NCBI RefSeq assembly: GCF_932294415.1
Contig: NC_065535.1
Span: forward strand, 25,384,782-25,448,781
Direction: 5' to 3'
Source of the DNA: Quercus robur
Lineage: Eukaryota > Streptophyta > Magnoliopsida > Fagales > Fagaceae
DNA length: 64,000 bases
Notes under the pieces: model-generated
Database searches by the model: none
What the model was told of the DNA's origin: nothing
Seen by the model: only the letters and a program-made list of their open reading frames with translations
Shown: positions 23,386 through 36,118 of the stretch, one piece after another
Numbering within the stretch: the stretch's first letter is position 1
How the letters are laid out: each line of letters begins with the position of its first letter
Position numbers and translations under genes: made by a program

Positions 23386-25139
23386 CGGATTTTTTTTTTA
23401 AATAACTATAAAAGCCAAACTATTTTATTAGTTAGCAATGTTTCCAAACTATTTAGAAAACTAACAACTCGAGTCTGTGAGACTCAATTTTACTGTAGCA
23501 AATTGAGCCTCAAAGACTCGATTTCTATGAGGTGTATAGCTGAGGTGGATAAAAAAATCCACGTGGAACTCAAGTCTTAGAGACTCGAGTTCCCTAAACC
23601 TAGAAATCTGAAAACACAAACCCACAACAAAACTGAAAACACAACCCACAACAAAAAATCCCAGAAAACACAAACCCATAGCAAAAAATCCTAGAAAACA
23701 CAAACCCAGAACTAAAAACACAAACCCACATGAAATCGTGATTTTTCAGTTGTCGAGTCCAAGTGCTACGCATAGTTGTGGGTCTTCCTCAGTCCCTCTT
23801 TTACCCACTTCTAGTTGTGGCATTGATATGGATCAAAGGGCTTCAATAATGGAGGAGATTCTATTTCTATTTCCGAAGCTCTCGTCCAACCCTTCCAACT
23901 GCAATGCTCAAGTTTAGGTACCTTTTTTTATTCACTCTTTGTTTGGAAAACCAAAGAAAATGAAACAAACCAAGTTTTGTGTGTTTTCTGTTTTGGTTTT
24001 TATTTTTTGGAAACTCAAGGGATCTAATAAGGGAATTGGAAGATGTTGGGTTCTAAGACTTTAGGTTTAAATGTATTAGAACTTCAATTTGTAATGTTGG
24101 CAAACTATAATCAAAACGTTTTAGTCTTGTTTAAACTTGCTCAAAGTATTTGCTTTTTATGTAAAGTTGGAATCGAGTTACTGCAGAATTTATTGTGCAA
24201 TTCTGTCTGGCTCGATCGATCGAGAATTAGACTCAATCGATCGAAAGTCGTGCATATTGTTTTTCTGCCGAAATTTCCAACTCAGTCCAAGCCCGTTTGA
24301 CATGTAGGGTTTTATGTTTTGTCTTAAGTATAAAAGGGAAAACCCTAGCCACGTTTTGGAGATGCTCCATATGTTGTGTGTGTGAATCTTTTGTGAGATC
24401 AATATGTGATTGCCTTTACACATACTTAGGGTTTCCAAGTTTCAAGATTATGTCAAGAACTTGGTGATCGATTCAGTTGCTGCATTAAGAGCTTAAAGAT
24501 ACATAAGCGGGGGTGCTTGTACTTGCTAGGAATCCAAGAAAGAAGTAGTCTATGGACTCGGAGCTGTTACGTGGTCGTGGTAGTAAGTTTTCTACTCGAG
24601 TTAGCAATAGGATGTTAGTGGTCTAAGTCGCTATTGTGTAAACTTCAATTCTTTTATAGTGGATTCAGTTTTACCTTGAGGATAGCTAGGTTAAATCTTC
24701 TCCAGTTTTTTACCAGTTTGGTTTTTCTAGGTTATCATATTGTTGTGTTCTTTATTTTCCGCACTTTACAATAATATGATATATGTGTGTTAACCTAGAC
24801 TTGATAATTTGACTAAACAATCACTTGGCTAATTATCTAGGTTAATCTGGTTGTGTTTTAAGGGGGTCTAAAAACATATAGAAGAGATAGATCCTAGGTC
24901 TTAAACACAAAATGGAGGAAAAAGATGACGAAAATTAAGTCTTAAAGAGTCGATTTCCACGTGGATTTTAATCCACCTCAGCCCTGCCAGCACACGGAAG
25001 TCGAGTCTCTTAAACTCAATTTGCTACAGGAACTCGAATCTAATAGACTCGAGTTGCTAGTTTCCTAAATAGTTTAGAAACATTGCTAACTAACAAAATA
25101 GTTTGGCTTTTATAGTTATTTTTTTTTTAAAAAAAATCC
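23386..25139. mobile_element. Inner long-TIR element nested in the outer MULE
   Basis: About 215 bp inverted repeats (23386-23600 against 24920-25139) sharing ATAACTATAAAAGCCAAAC and ACTCGAGTC-type phrases. Flanks ACTTTCTTT (23377-23385) and CCTTTCTTT (25139-25147) match a 9 bp target duplication with one mismatch. Unit B near 38085-38095 has the uninterrupted site. Before a solo LTR entered it, the element was about 0.9 kb. No transposase; a short frame (MEEILFLFPKLSS, about 23851-23889) is unidentified. Confidence 0.85.
24044..24880 (+). mobile_element. Copia-type solo LTR
   Basis: 837 bp from TGTTGGGTTCTAAGAC to GTCTAAAAACATATA, with CTTTATTTTCCGCAC in the U5-like part as in many plant Ty1/copia LTRs. 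A perfect 5 bp target duplication, GAAGA, flanks it (24039-24043, 24881-24885). No internal domain remains, so it arose by LTR-LTR recombination. It ends TA rather than CA, probably by mutation. It contains TCGATCGATCGA-like palindromes near 24213. Confidence 0.88.
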
Positions 25140-25957
25140 CTTTCTTTGCAACCAAACACAACCCAGATTTCAAACCCAAATTTAAAACCAAACACAATAG
25201 GGTGGATCTCTCCCTCTCTCGGGTTCATGAGCTCAGCCATGGCTCGTCTCTCTAGGAGACCCACCATAACAAAAAAGGGTCTCACAACAACGCTGCCACC
25301 ACCAGCCATCGCTCCTCATCTCCCTTTGCTTTTCTTTTTTCTTTTTTCCTTTTTTTTTTTTAATTTCTTTTTAATTTTTTCCTCTTATTTTTCTCATCCA
25401 TGATTGAAACTAATTTTGTATTTCATTTTCCTTTTTAATATAAATTTCTCCATTTTGGTTGATATAATGGGTTGGTTTTGTTTTAGTTGTGAGAAATTTT
25501 TTATTTGTGCTCGGGTTTACGAAGTGGGGTTTTGGCCTTTTGGGTCACTGTTAGTATTTGAGTTTGCTTCTTCCTCTCCTTCTTTGTCTGACCTTCTTTG
25601 TTGTTGGAGACGTTGAGCTTTTGGGTCCACTTGGCATTCTTTGAGCATATGGATGGTTGGTTTTTTGTTTGAATGACTATTTCAGTGGGTTTTCTTATTT
25701 CTTTGATGTGGGTTTACAAATGAAATTTCTGGTGAAGAGAGCTTCAATGTATGAGTTGAATTTCTGGGTTTTGGCTGGGTCCAGTTTGCAGAGAAGGTAA
25801 TATGATATGAGTGTTCTTTGTAGTGATTTCGAAGCATTATTTTCTTTCTTTAAAAATAAAAAGAATTGAGAAATTAATTTTTTGTTGTTTTTAATTTAGA
25901 TGTTGAAGTGGCATTTTAATTATAATTTTAGCAGCCATGTCATCATCAACTTTGCTA

Positions 25958-28900
25958 TGGTTAGTAGGAACAACTGTAGGGTGAGACAAATTAAAAGGGA
26001 GATTGAGGTGTTGCAAGATAGGGAAGCTACGATGTGGGCTCAATGATCATGAATTCTATGGGAAAATAAGGGGGATAAAAATACTAAATATTTTCATAGT
26101 TGTGCCACAAGGAGATTCAGGAAAAACTCAATGGAAGGTATTAGGGATGAGGGGGGTGTGTGGAGAACTAGTCAGGAGGATATTGGGGAAGTTATGGTGA
26201 ACTATTACAAGTCTCTTTTTGCCTCAACAGATGGGAGGATCTCCACAGGCATCTTAGATTGTGTGCCTACAGTGATTGATGAGAAGATGAATGAAAGTTT
26301 ATGTAGAGAGTTTGAAGCAAGTGAAGTAACTACTGCCCTCCAACAAATGGCGCCCCTCAAGGCACCTGGTCTGGATGGCATGCTTCTGTCCTTCTATCAA
26401 CATTTTTGGAGCACGGTAAATCATGATGTCACTTCATCCATCTTGTCATGGTTGAACTCATGTACTATACCTACTCCCCTAAACTGTACTTTTATCACAC
26501 TTGTTCCAAAAATAAACTCTCCTGAATATGCACACCAATTTCGTCCAATCAGCCTATGTAATGTCCTTTACAAAATTTACTCCAAAGTTCTTGCAAATTG
26601 CCTCAAAAAATTACTCCCATCCATCATCACATAACACCAATCAGCCTTCACCAAGGGTAGATTAATTTTTGATAATATTCTGGTGACCTTTGAGACTTTG
26701 CATAGTTTACAAAACTATAAGGGGGTAATTATGGTTATATGGCACTAAAACTGGATATGAGTAAGGCGTATGACCGGGTGAAGTGGTATTATTTAGAGGG
26801 GATAATGAGGAAGATGGGTTTTAGGGAGAGGTGGATAGATCTCATAATGGGTTGTGTGAAAACAGTATCATATTCGGTCTTGGTAAATGGAGAACCATGT
26901 GGGATGATTTTTCCTACAAGGGGGGATCAGGCAGGGAGACCCACTTTCCCTCTTCCTATTCCTTCTTTGTACAGAGGGGCTGAATGGTTTAATTAAAAAG
27001 GCGGAACTACAAGGTGATATCCATGGCTACTCCCTTTGTAAGAGGGGCCCAAAACTAACGCATCTGCTTTTTGCAGATGATAGTCTTATTTTTTGCAGGG
27101 CCATAATGGAGGAGTGTGATAATGTCTTGGAGATACTAAAAGAGTATAAAGAAGCCTCGGGTCAAAAAATGAATAGGAGTAAAACCTCCTTGTTCTTTAG
27201 CAATTCTATTTTGGAGGAGGTGAAGCATGGAATCAAGGTAGTCTTAGGTGTTCCAGAAATCTTGCACTATGAAAAATACTTTGGGCTGCCCTCCTTAGTT
27301 GGGAAGGGAAAAAAAGAAATTTTTAACTACATTAAGGAGAAGGTTTGACGGAAACTTCAAGGGTGGGAAGCAAAATTACTTTCACAAGCCGGAAGGAAAG
27401 TGCTCTTAAAGGTAGTCATACAAGCCATCCCTACTTACACTATGGAATGTTTCAAATTGAAGGTGAGTTTGTGCAATGAAATTGAGGCTCTAATCAAAAG
27501 ATTTTGGTGGGGCCAAAGGGGCGATCGTAGGAAAATCCATTGGGTTAAATGGGAAGAGATGACAAAATCTAAGACTATTGGAGGTATGGGCTTTTGAGAT
27601 CTTGCTATGTTCAATGATTCCCTTCTAGAAAAGCAAGCATGGCGGCTCTTGAATAATAAAACCTCACTCTTCTACAAAGTGTTAAAGCTCGTTTCTTTCC
27701 TAATTCATCACTTTTGGAGGCAGCTGACTCAAGGATGGGGCCTTATGCGTGGAGAGTATACTTAGAGGTCGAGACATCATTCAAAGGGGGACATTATGGA
27801 GGGTAGGGAGTGGAGAAAAAATAAACATTTGGCAGCAATGTTGGCTGCCAAGAAAACACCCAACGCTTCAGCCTATTTTCCCATTGGAGAGTTTCGAAAA
27901 TCATAACGGTTGACTCACTTATTGACCTAAGCACAAGAAGATGGAATGAACAGATGGTGGATGGATTATTTGTGGAAGAGGATGCTAAGTTGATCAAGAA
28001 AATTCCACTTAGTCGACATGTGATAGAAGGCACCTTGTATTGGCCTTGCTCTACCTCAGGAAATTACTCATGTAAGTCCGGATATAGGTTCCTCAAAGAA
28101 GAAGAGGAGCTGTAATTGAATGCTTAAACCCCTCCAATCTGTCATAAGCGTGTTTGGAAGGAAGTATGGCAGATGCAAGCCCCACCAAAGATAAAAAAAT
28201 TTTCTTTGGAGAGCTTGCCTTAATGTACTTCCAACCAAACAAGCATTGATGCGAAAGAAAATTTTAGAGGACCCAATCTATGAAAGGTGTAAAATGGTAG
28301 TAGAGGATTCGGTGCATACTTTTTGGTCATGTCCGGAGCTGGATGTTATGTGGGCTGATCAGGAAAAATGGGGGTTCAAAGGTGAAATTGATTCTCATGT
28401 GTAAAGGAGTTACTGTCATATGGATGATAAAAGAAGGAAAATCACTGAAGCTGCTAACATTCACGGCCTAGACTGTTTGGAATCAAAGGAACAAGGTGAG
28501 GCTCAATCTTCAAGCTAGTTCGCTGCACCAAGTTGCTGCACAGTCAGTAGAAATGTTGGCACAATTCAGAGCCAACACAGAAGTTTCAGGTATGCAGGTG
28601 AGGAGCAACGAAACTGGAGGAAACAGATGGCAAGCACCGCAAGCTAGTTTTGTGAAAGTGAACTTCGATGGAGCGGTCTTCAGTGAATTTAATAAGTCAG
28701 GTGTTGGAGGTGTTGGAGTTGTAATAAGGGACAACAATGGGGCTGTTTTAGCTTCATGTTCAGAGAAGATGTTTTAGAGGAGACAGAAGCATTAGCTGCT
28801 CGGAAAGCCTTGATGTTTGCTCATGAGTTGGAGTTCCAAAGTGTCATACTAGAAGGTGATGCTCTTGGTTTGTTTCAAGCTTAGTCACAAGAGCTGAACC

Positions 28901-29134
28901 TATGCCCATTGGGTCTGCTGGTGGGGGATGTGAAAGTTTACTTGAACCATTTTCAAAGAGTGTTGTATTTTCTTGTAAAGAGAAACGACAATAGTGTAGC
29001 TCATAGTTTGGCGAAACATGCTATAAGCATACCAGATTTACAAGTATAGATGGAAGATGTTCCTTCTCATATTGTTTCGTTTTTACATTTGGATGTAACT
29101 CATTTATATTAATAAAAGTACTTAAATTCTTTCT

Positions 29135-29171
<37 letters not shown>
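25958..29171 (+). mobile_element. 5'-truncated L1-type LINE, 3.2 kb, dead
   Basis: Encodes ORF2 fragments on plus: RT at 26131-27350 ([36 protein letters not shown], and LLFADDSLIF at about 27066-27095), zf-RVT region to about 28380, RNase H at about 28640-29060 (VKVNFDGAVF, GVVIRDNNGAVLAS), then a poly-A tail 29136-29171. Target duplication AACTTTGCTA at 25948-25957 and 29172-29181. Several stops and frameshifts break the frame. Endonuclease domain is missing. Unit B (about 39270) lacks it. Confidence 0.93.
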
Positions 29172-29175
<4 letters not shown>

Positions 29176-29323
29176 TTGCTACTTGTGTAAGCCGTATGCC
29201 ACGTAAACATTGACGTTAGTGAGTTAACGATAGGGACCAAATTGATTGCATGTTGAAAATAATAGAGACTAATTGACCGCTACCAAATGTATGGACCAAA
29301 ATGGTGTTTTCGCCTAAGTTTTA

Positions 29324-30536
29324 ATTGCGTTAACAGCTTCTACTTTGATGCCTCGTTCTTCCATTAAGTCCAGGGAATTTTTGCTGCTATGGGATGTGGT
29401 GTTGTGTGCTAATGGGATGGATGTGGGTATTGGAATTCTTATTTTGGAATCACGGTGAAGAATTGCTGCAACTTGCAATTGCAGCGCAAATGGGAGGTTG
29501 GTTTTTAAATAAGCAGCATAGCATGATTTGTGGCCTGGTACAAGCTCTTGAGATTTGCTAAGGAAATGAGTTTTAGCTCAATTGCACTTAGTATGACATC
29601 TTCTGATCTTCATCACATTTACAGTATTTAATGAACAAGAGATGACATGCCGATTTTTAACCACACAGGACATATACAGGAGGAGTGCCTCTTTTGTATA
29701 AATACTACTATTTAATTATAAAATTTCTAATTTTTTTACAAAAATTATAGCCAAACAAAGAAATTTGTAAATGTTTCTTTCTGAGGTCGCTTGATATATA
29801 ATACATGACATTTTACTTCATGACTTTTGACCTTATATATATGGAATAGAATCAAATTACACACAATGTAACCCTTTGATACTTTTATGCCATTGAATAA
29901 CCTTTAGCTGGATTAATATTCTAGGAATTCCATAATTGGATTAAACATTCCTGCTCTTCTTAACATGCCACTAAGTTTCGTATTGAAGAAATGATATTTG
30001 TATTATTCGATCCATGAACTTGTGGGCTGAAAAAAAGAAACAAGTATTCTGTGTTTGAGAAGAAAGAGGAATTACAAGCAGCTGCAGAATTAAGAGACAA
30101 GTTGCTGCTAAAGCTATAAGTCATTTTACTTCCTATGTAATAAGTAGCTTATAAGCTACAGGTAGTTTTATTAGTGTGTACTTAAGTGATTCCCACGTGA
30201 AGCACGTGCCACTTATGTCAGTGGGCTAATCTGTTTTTATGTTAGATTAGTGTTAGTTAGTTACAGCTGGTATATCATCCTTGGGTTGATGTATATAAAC
30301 TTATGGGCCGTTTGGAATTAGCATATTTTGTTGAAATTGAAATTTTTTTGCTGAAAGTATTATAAATAAAAGTAAAAGTTAGCTGAAATAGCACAATGAG
30401 ATTCATGAATAATACTAAAAAGTACAGTGAGGCCTATAAATAGTAGCAAAAATAAGCTGAATAGTAAAATAAGTTGGCAAAAATAATCTTTGCCTTAGTA
30501 CCCGTTTGGATACTGATTATTAGCGTATGCGTTTGC

Positions 30537-30577
<41 letters not shown>

Positions 30578-31335
30578 AAGTATGTTTTTGTGGCTATGGT
30601 GGCTCTTCCAGTGAGTCTTGTGTATTGTCTACGAGACTTTCAAACTTTTTTTTTTAGCAAAACTTTCATTAAAAATAGGTCTTATGACACTATTCATACA
30701 TTTAAAAATTATTTTGCTAGAGTGTTTTCAGTTTTTAGTTTTCAGCAAAATAAATGGTATCCAAACACACCCTTAGTGTTCGTTTGGGATCCACTTATTT
30801 TGCTGAAAGTACAGTGGGACCCATGAATAGTACCCACGAATAGACTCATAAATAATAGCAAAAATAAGCTAAATAGTAAAATAAGTTTGCAAAAAAAATC
30901 CATGCCAAACACATACTTAATCACATCAATAATAATCATTATGCATTCTTCATCAATTAGTTTCTCTTTCAAATTCAATATTCTGAGTATGCTTTAAATT
31001 AACAAAAATAAATTAAAAAAATCCATAAACCCGTGTCTTTATATTCTTTCGAAGTAGTTTCAACTTTCAAATTGCAATAAAGCAAATTAGAACCATGGTG
31101 ACGCTAATAGGATTTTTGAGTTTAACTTAAGCTAGATATTAATCAGGCAGTATAAAGCTAAATGGACACACAAAAAAAGAGTACATTGTGGCTAGCTAGT
31201 AACATATGGACTGCATTATGATATCACAGGAGAGCATAAGAATTTTCTTTAACTAAAAAATAAACCACTTCATTAATCAGTAAAACGAATTATTGGTCAT
31301 GGTGATTTTGGGTCCTAGCTACTTGGGTGCTGGGC
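29324..31335. other. Intergenic DNA downstream of the kinase pseudogene
   Basis: Matches 39465-41310 of unit B almost throughout, apart from the insertion at 30304-30916 here and the SINE there. No coding signal on either strand. Confidence 0.7.
30304..30916. mobile_element. Cluster of TTA-flanked MITEs
   Basis: 613 bp absent from the equivalent site in unit B (near 40440). It starts GGGCCGTTTGG and ends CCAAACACATAC with TTA on both sides (30301-30303, 30917-30919). Inner copies repeat TATTTTGCTGAAA and GCAAAAATAAGCT phrases, and there is a poly-T run at 30538-30573. Short non-autonomous elements of PIF/Harbinger (Tourist-like) type, probably one inside another. Confidence 0.75.
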
Positions 31336-33469
31336 TCAATTCACTTCCAAGGAACTGAGAAAGGATGTAGGACTAGGAGGAGCTGGTATCTCCACTGTCC
31401 CTTCCAACATCAGCATGCCTTCGACCACATATGATCTCTAACAACATGATCCCAAAGCTGTAGACATCAGCTTTCGCTGTTATGGGCAAATTTCCATGCC
31501 ACTCAGGTGCAACATACCCCCTTGTTCCTCTAATCCCAGTGTATGTCCTTGTTTGGTTAGGCATCAGCAGCTTGGCCAAACCAAAATCAGCAATTTTGGC
31601 ACACTTGTGTTCATCCATTAGTATATTTTCAGGTTTGATGTCGCAGTGGATGATCTGGGTCTCACACTCTTCATGTAAATAGAGGATGCCTCGAGCTACA
31701 TTCAAAGCTATTCTAGTTTTTTCCTCCCAACTTGGCTTTCTTTCAGATTTAAAGAGGAATTTTGCTAGTGAGCCATTGCTCATGTACTCATAGACCAAAA
31801 GCCATTTGTTTCCATCATGACAGTAACCAAACAACTTAACAAGATTTTTGTGATAAGTTCTCTCAATTGCTTTCATCTTATTCGAAATTCTCTTTCACCT
31901 TCAGCCACCACATTTTCTAGTCTCTTGATGGCCACCACTCTCCTGCCATTTGGTATGACCCCTTTATAAACTGTCCCGGAAGCTCCTCTACCCAATTCAT
32001 CCAAGAAACCATTAGTAGCCTTTTCAAGCTCCGCATATGTTTATGATCGTAGAGTAACATCTTCAATCAACCCATCATTCTCAATATTTTTGTTTTACAT
32101 GCACGATATCTGTAAATGAGAATACTGGTAATTGCAAGAACAATTAAGGGCAAAAACCAAAATTGTAACACTGCTAACTAAGAAAATTGGCAAACGTTTC
32201 TTTCTTTCCTTGCTTACCTTTGTTGTCTCAGAACTTCCTACGCCTACCTTGATTATACTTGTCCCAACCAAATCATCTTCTTTTCTTCTCCCATATCTTA
32301 GTGGTAGCTTTTGTTTTCTACCCTGGCGGTCTTTAAATAGTGCAACTTCACAGTTGCAGTCGCTCAAGCAGTCCTCTCTGCAATCAGCTTTGTTCGATGC
32401 GTTAGTAGAATATGGGTTGTCTTCCCATGAAATAGCTTCCAATTCCTGAAGAGAAAATGTTTCTCTATTCTTGTTGGTGCAAAGATCTGTGTGAAAATTT
32501 CTCATGCACCCCAAAATCTTTTGCTCCTGGTCAAATGAAACCAAAACCAGTAGGACACGTACAAACCGATTCCTGATCCATGAGAGTACAATATGCATTT
32601 GGGCCACAGAGGCCTTTAGGATCACATTTATTGGTAGTTGATGCCCACTCACTAACCCAATCATCTCCTTGATTCGAGCTATGAGAATACAACCGTAATA
32701 TTCCATCAACATCAATTGTCAAACGAGAGAAAGCTTTATCAGAATTGTTACTAGTTACTAGGCCGTTAAAATTCTTGATATTGAAAACAGTAGCATTGAG
32801 CAGGTAAAGCTGGCCATTACTACCAAGATTTAGACTCACATTATCTCCAGCGGTGAGTGTTTTTGAGTCCCAGTAAGCATAATCCTCTGAATCTATAGGA
32901 TTGTCTGTCGGGTATTGAACCAGGTTCCCATCAGTCTGCATGTTGAGTTTAAACTTTCCACTTGCATGTTTTGTCTCAGAGATGCTGGAGACGAGCACTT
33001 TTCCCGCCAAGAGACGTTGGCCTTGTAAAATGGTGTCTGTTGGAACTTCAAAAGTCTGCCACATGATTATTGAATCTGAATTGTAGAGTACAAAGTTTCC
33101 AGTATTGAGCATAGATGCCGAGGAAGCAGACTGAGGAGCATTTGCTAATGTTGTCTGTAAGCCTTGGTTCTGTTGCAAGATAAGTCTGCCATCTCTACTC
33201 AAAAGCAATTTGACATCTTCGGGAAGTGGCGGGTCGTCCCGGTTTGCTGTCCATATGACTGTTTTTTGCTGAATTGCTTCCATCCAGATGCCTAATGCAA
33301 AGCCATTGTCTTTCTTGTAGAAGCCAAAAGCAAACTGGCCAGAACTTGACAACCAATATGAATTGTTTTTTGGAGAGAGGGAAGAGCCCAAGCTAATATT
33401 GAGATTTCTTTCTTGAGCAATTGTAGTTGAGAATTGAGTAATTAGGAGGAAAAGAAATATTGCAGCCAT
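31336..33469 (-). pseudogene. Lectin receptor-like kinase pseudogene (unit A)
   Basis: Closely follows the intact kinase at 41314-43635 from signal peptide to stop, but carries several lesions. A net frameshift near 32530 makes a TGA right after the EGF-like region. A frameshift near 32085 lies in the juxtamembrane part. A TAA replaces a Tyr codon near 32042. A one-base loss near 31884 breaks the frame before the kinase C-helix. A 191 bp deletion at 31413 (missing 41394-41584 of unit B) removes the end of the kinase domain. The longest surviving pieces are the lectin half (312 codons, 32531-33469) and the catalytic core (31373-31876, with [10 protein letters not shown] and DFGLAKLL). A truncated lectin-only protein could in principle be made; no evidence for it. 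Confidence 0.92.
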
Positions 33470-35400
33470 TTTATCTAAATCTATAGCTCTTGTATGTATT
33501 TTTTTCCCTTTTCTCTTCTTTGCTGCAGTCTTATTGCAAACGGTAAGTGATCTTGTAATTTTTCAAAGCTTCAATCGACAGAAATTGCAGTCCAAAGAGG
33601 TAGTCAATATTTTTGTTTCTAGTCTTATGGTCAGCCAATACGCTTTACAAGTAGAAATAACAATATTAGGTACAGAAGTCAATATTCCCATAGAAATAAA
33701 GTATTTGAGCTTTTTTCCAAAGTCTTTAAAGAGATAAATTAGTTGACTTCCAAGAAGAATAGATAAATTAGTTAACCCCCTAGCCCCGCTGTCACGTACA
33801 CTTGCCCAACCCAAACTATACACTCCTTACCTATACTCCAATTCAACATACATATCCGTCAACAAGATTGTTTTCGATCCTATCAAGCAACCCAAAAGTA
33901 GGGGCAGTTAATTTTTAATTTGATGACTCTTGTAAAAAACACATGGATTTTTCAGAAGTTCCAATGGACTTGTTCTGTTCTGTTCTGTTTTGGCTCTCTC
34001 CCATCCCTTTTTTTTTTTTTTTTTGGTGGTTGAATACATGCCTCGTTTAATTAATAAGATCATAGAGACCTTTTTTTCTAATTCTACTTGATTAGCTAAG
34101 AGCTTGGTAATTCAATTGGCACCTGTCTCTCAGGTTCAAAATTTTCATCTCTTAACTATTATATTATCAACCAAAAAAAAAATCTTTTTTTTTTTTTTTT
34201 GCTAGGTTATTCTGCGGGGGCTAGAACCCCCGTGCATCAGGACACAAGGGTACCTAGGTGCCAATAGGCTACTGAGGCCAATGGCAAAATTAAAAAAAAA
34301 AAAAAAAAAAATCTTCTTTGATAAGTCATTTGAAATGTTAGACAAATATATAATCGATTTTATTACAAAAGTTTACAAACTAACATAATAATTAATGTAA
34401 TTGGTGGCACCTAGCAAAATAATAAAGAAATATGGTAATTAATTTTTAGTTTTGTATTTAAAAGTTAACAAACCAATTTGCCAAATTTATCTAGTAAAAT
34501 TTGTAACAACACTAATATCATTCTTTTTAAAAAATAATTTAATATTTAGTTTTTAGTTTGGATTTTAAGTTATTTGAATAAAATAAGAAAATACAAATTT
34601 ATTCTGGGGAAGAATTTATGAATGGATTAAGATTTATTACTATGTTAATTTAATTAAGACCAGGGTAAATTGTGAAGTATACTTCTAAAGTTTGAGGTTT
34701 GTTTAGATTTTACACCATGAAACTCCCCTCCATTAGCAAAATCAGCCCCTCCATTAGTGGATTTGCCTATGTGGCCGTCAAATGACATGCTGGCAACCGA
34801 AACACACTCTAGTTGTCTGATGTGTAATGTTTTTTGGGGTAAATTGCAAATTATACCCTTAGGGTCCGTTTGGATAGAACTTATTTTGCTGAAACTGAAA
34901 ACTGAAAACTGAATACACTGTAGCAAAATAATTTTTAAATATGTGAATAGTGCCGTGGGACCTTTTTTTTTTTTTATGAAAAAGTGACTAAAAAGTGAAG
35001 TTTGTGGGTTCGTGAACAATGCACGAGTGCACTGTTCACGGAAGACTTGGTCAACAACTGCGGCTGGGAAAAAAAAAAAAAGCTGAAAATGCGCTATAGT
35101 ACCAAACGTGGACGTGGACTTGTATCCAAACCCACACTTAAAGTCTAAGGTTGTTTAGATTTTACTCCCTGAAATCTAAAATTTGGATTTTATAACTTAA
35201 AGTTTCACTCTATTAGCAAAAGCAACCCCTTCGATAGTGGACTGGCCTATATGGCTATAGATACTTCATTTTGCAACTCTCATTTAACTTTACTTGCATT
35301 GCATCATGAATCTCATTACATATCACATCACAAAGAAGAACTATAATTTTGACCACATAATTTCAAATTACATTGCATGATATAAATCTTGAAGTCATTA
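33470..35400. other. 5' flank of the pseudogene and right end of unit A
   Basis: Corresponds to 43640-44933 plus 47287-47890 of unit B. Contains a tRNA-like SINE relic (GAGCTTGGTAATTCAATTGG...AGGTTCAAAATTTTCATC, about 34097-34170), an A-only insert at about 34170-34310 with a CCCCCG-stem, and MULE-type arms around GGGTAAATTGTGAAGTA (34665). No gene. Confidence 0.55.
34862..35137. mobile_element. TTA-flanked MITE, 276 bp
   Basis: GGGTCCGTTTGGATA at the left mirrors TATCCAAACCCACAC at the right, with TTA at 34859-34861 and 35138-35140. The equivalent position in unit B (about 47627) is empty. A hairpin-like GTGAACAATGCACGAGTGC stretch sits inside. Confidence 0.82.
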
Positions 35401-35404
35401 CATG

Positions 35405-36082
35405 ATGATGCATAGAATATAAATTAAGGACAAAACACAATGTGGTACAATCGTACTAGAAGAAGCTCAGGATAAAATTTTTAGAAAAGATAATCTAATA
35501 TTTGAGTAAAAGATGCATTAGGAAGAGTGGCTTGCACCCTGGAACCAACTTCTAAAAATTTCCTGATATGGAACACTGTCATAGAATATTAACAAGTAAC
35601 AGTTGATCACACACAAACTAGAAACAAAAGGTAGAAGCATTGCTTAAAGATGTACTGTCGTAGTAATTTTTCATCTGCAGATCAATGCTGTGAGATGCTC
35701 AGATGCAAAGAGGTCACAGAATATCTAATACATGAAAAAGAAAATTACATAAAGAGCAGGCCAAACATTGAAGCAATAGAAACGGTTGCAAATAAATACA
35801 ATACAGCTCAACATATAAAAGAAAAAGAAAAAAAATCAGAAGAATCACTAATGATTAAAAGGTTTGTATCTGTTCTGACATTTGTCGGTATTGGAAATGA
35901 TATGGTTATTGATATCAAACATCCCTAAACTAATTAAAACAGACACAAATGACTACCTATGATATTTTTCTACACCAACAACAGCATTTGGAATGTAAAG
36001 GGATTTACTAAAGATACCCAAAGGTTTTCCTGATTAGAGGCGAGTCCAAAGAGCTCTTCTTTAGAAAGGTTCTCTACGTTAT

Positions 36083-36118
<36 letters not shown>

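Larger units (their letters stand above)
23063..29314. mobile_element. Outer MULE-like element carrying nested insertions
   Basis: Termini GGCGAAAACAC and GTGTTTTCGCC begin ~170 bp inverted repeats (23063-23240; 29182-29314 plus the part before the LINE). The 9 bp target duplication TAAGTTTTA is perfect at 23054-23062 and 29315-29323, diagnostic of Mutator-like transposition. Its own interior is about 1 kb (23245-23377 and 25148-25947) with no transposase. The rest is a second TIR element and a LINE. The right end is also present in unit B at about 39440-39460, so the insertion predates the segmental duplication. Confidence 0.88.

Noticed and set aside
24203-24245. TCGATCGATCGA palindromes as a regulatory site
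   Set aside because: They lie within a copia-type LTR and are a common feature of such sequences; no independent support.
32132-32449. Plus-strand frame opposite the kinase pseudogene, also at 42287-42619
   Set aside because: Antisense shadow of the lectin-kinase coding region present in both copies for that reason only.
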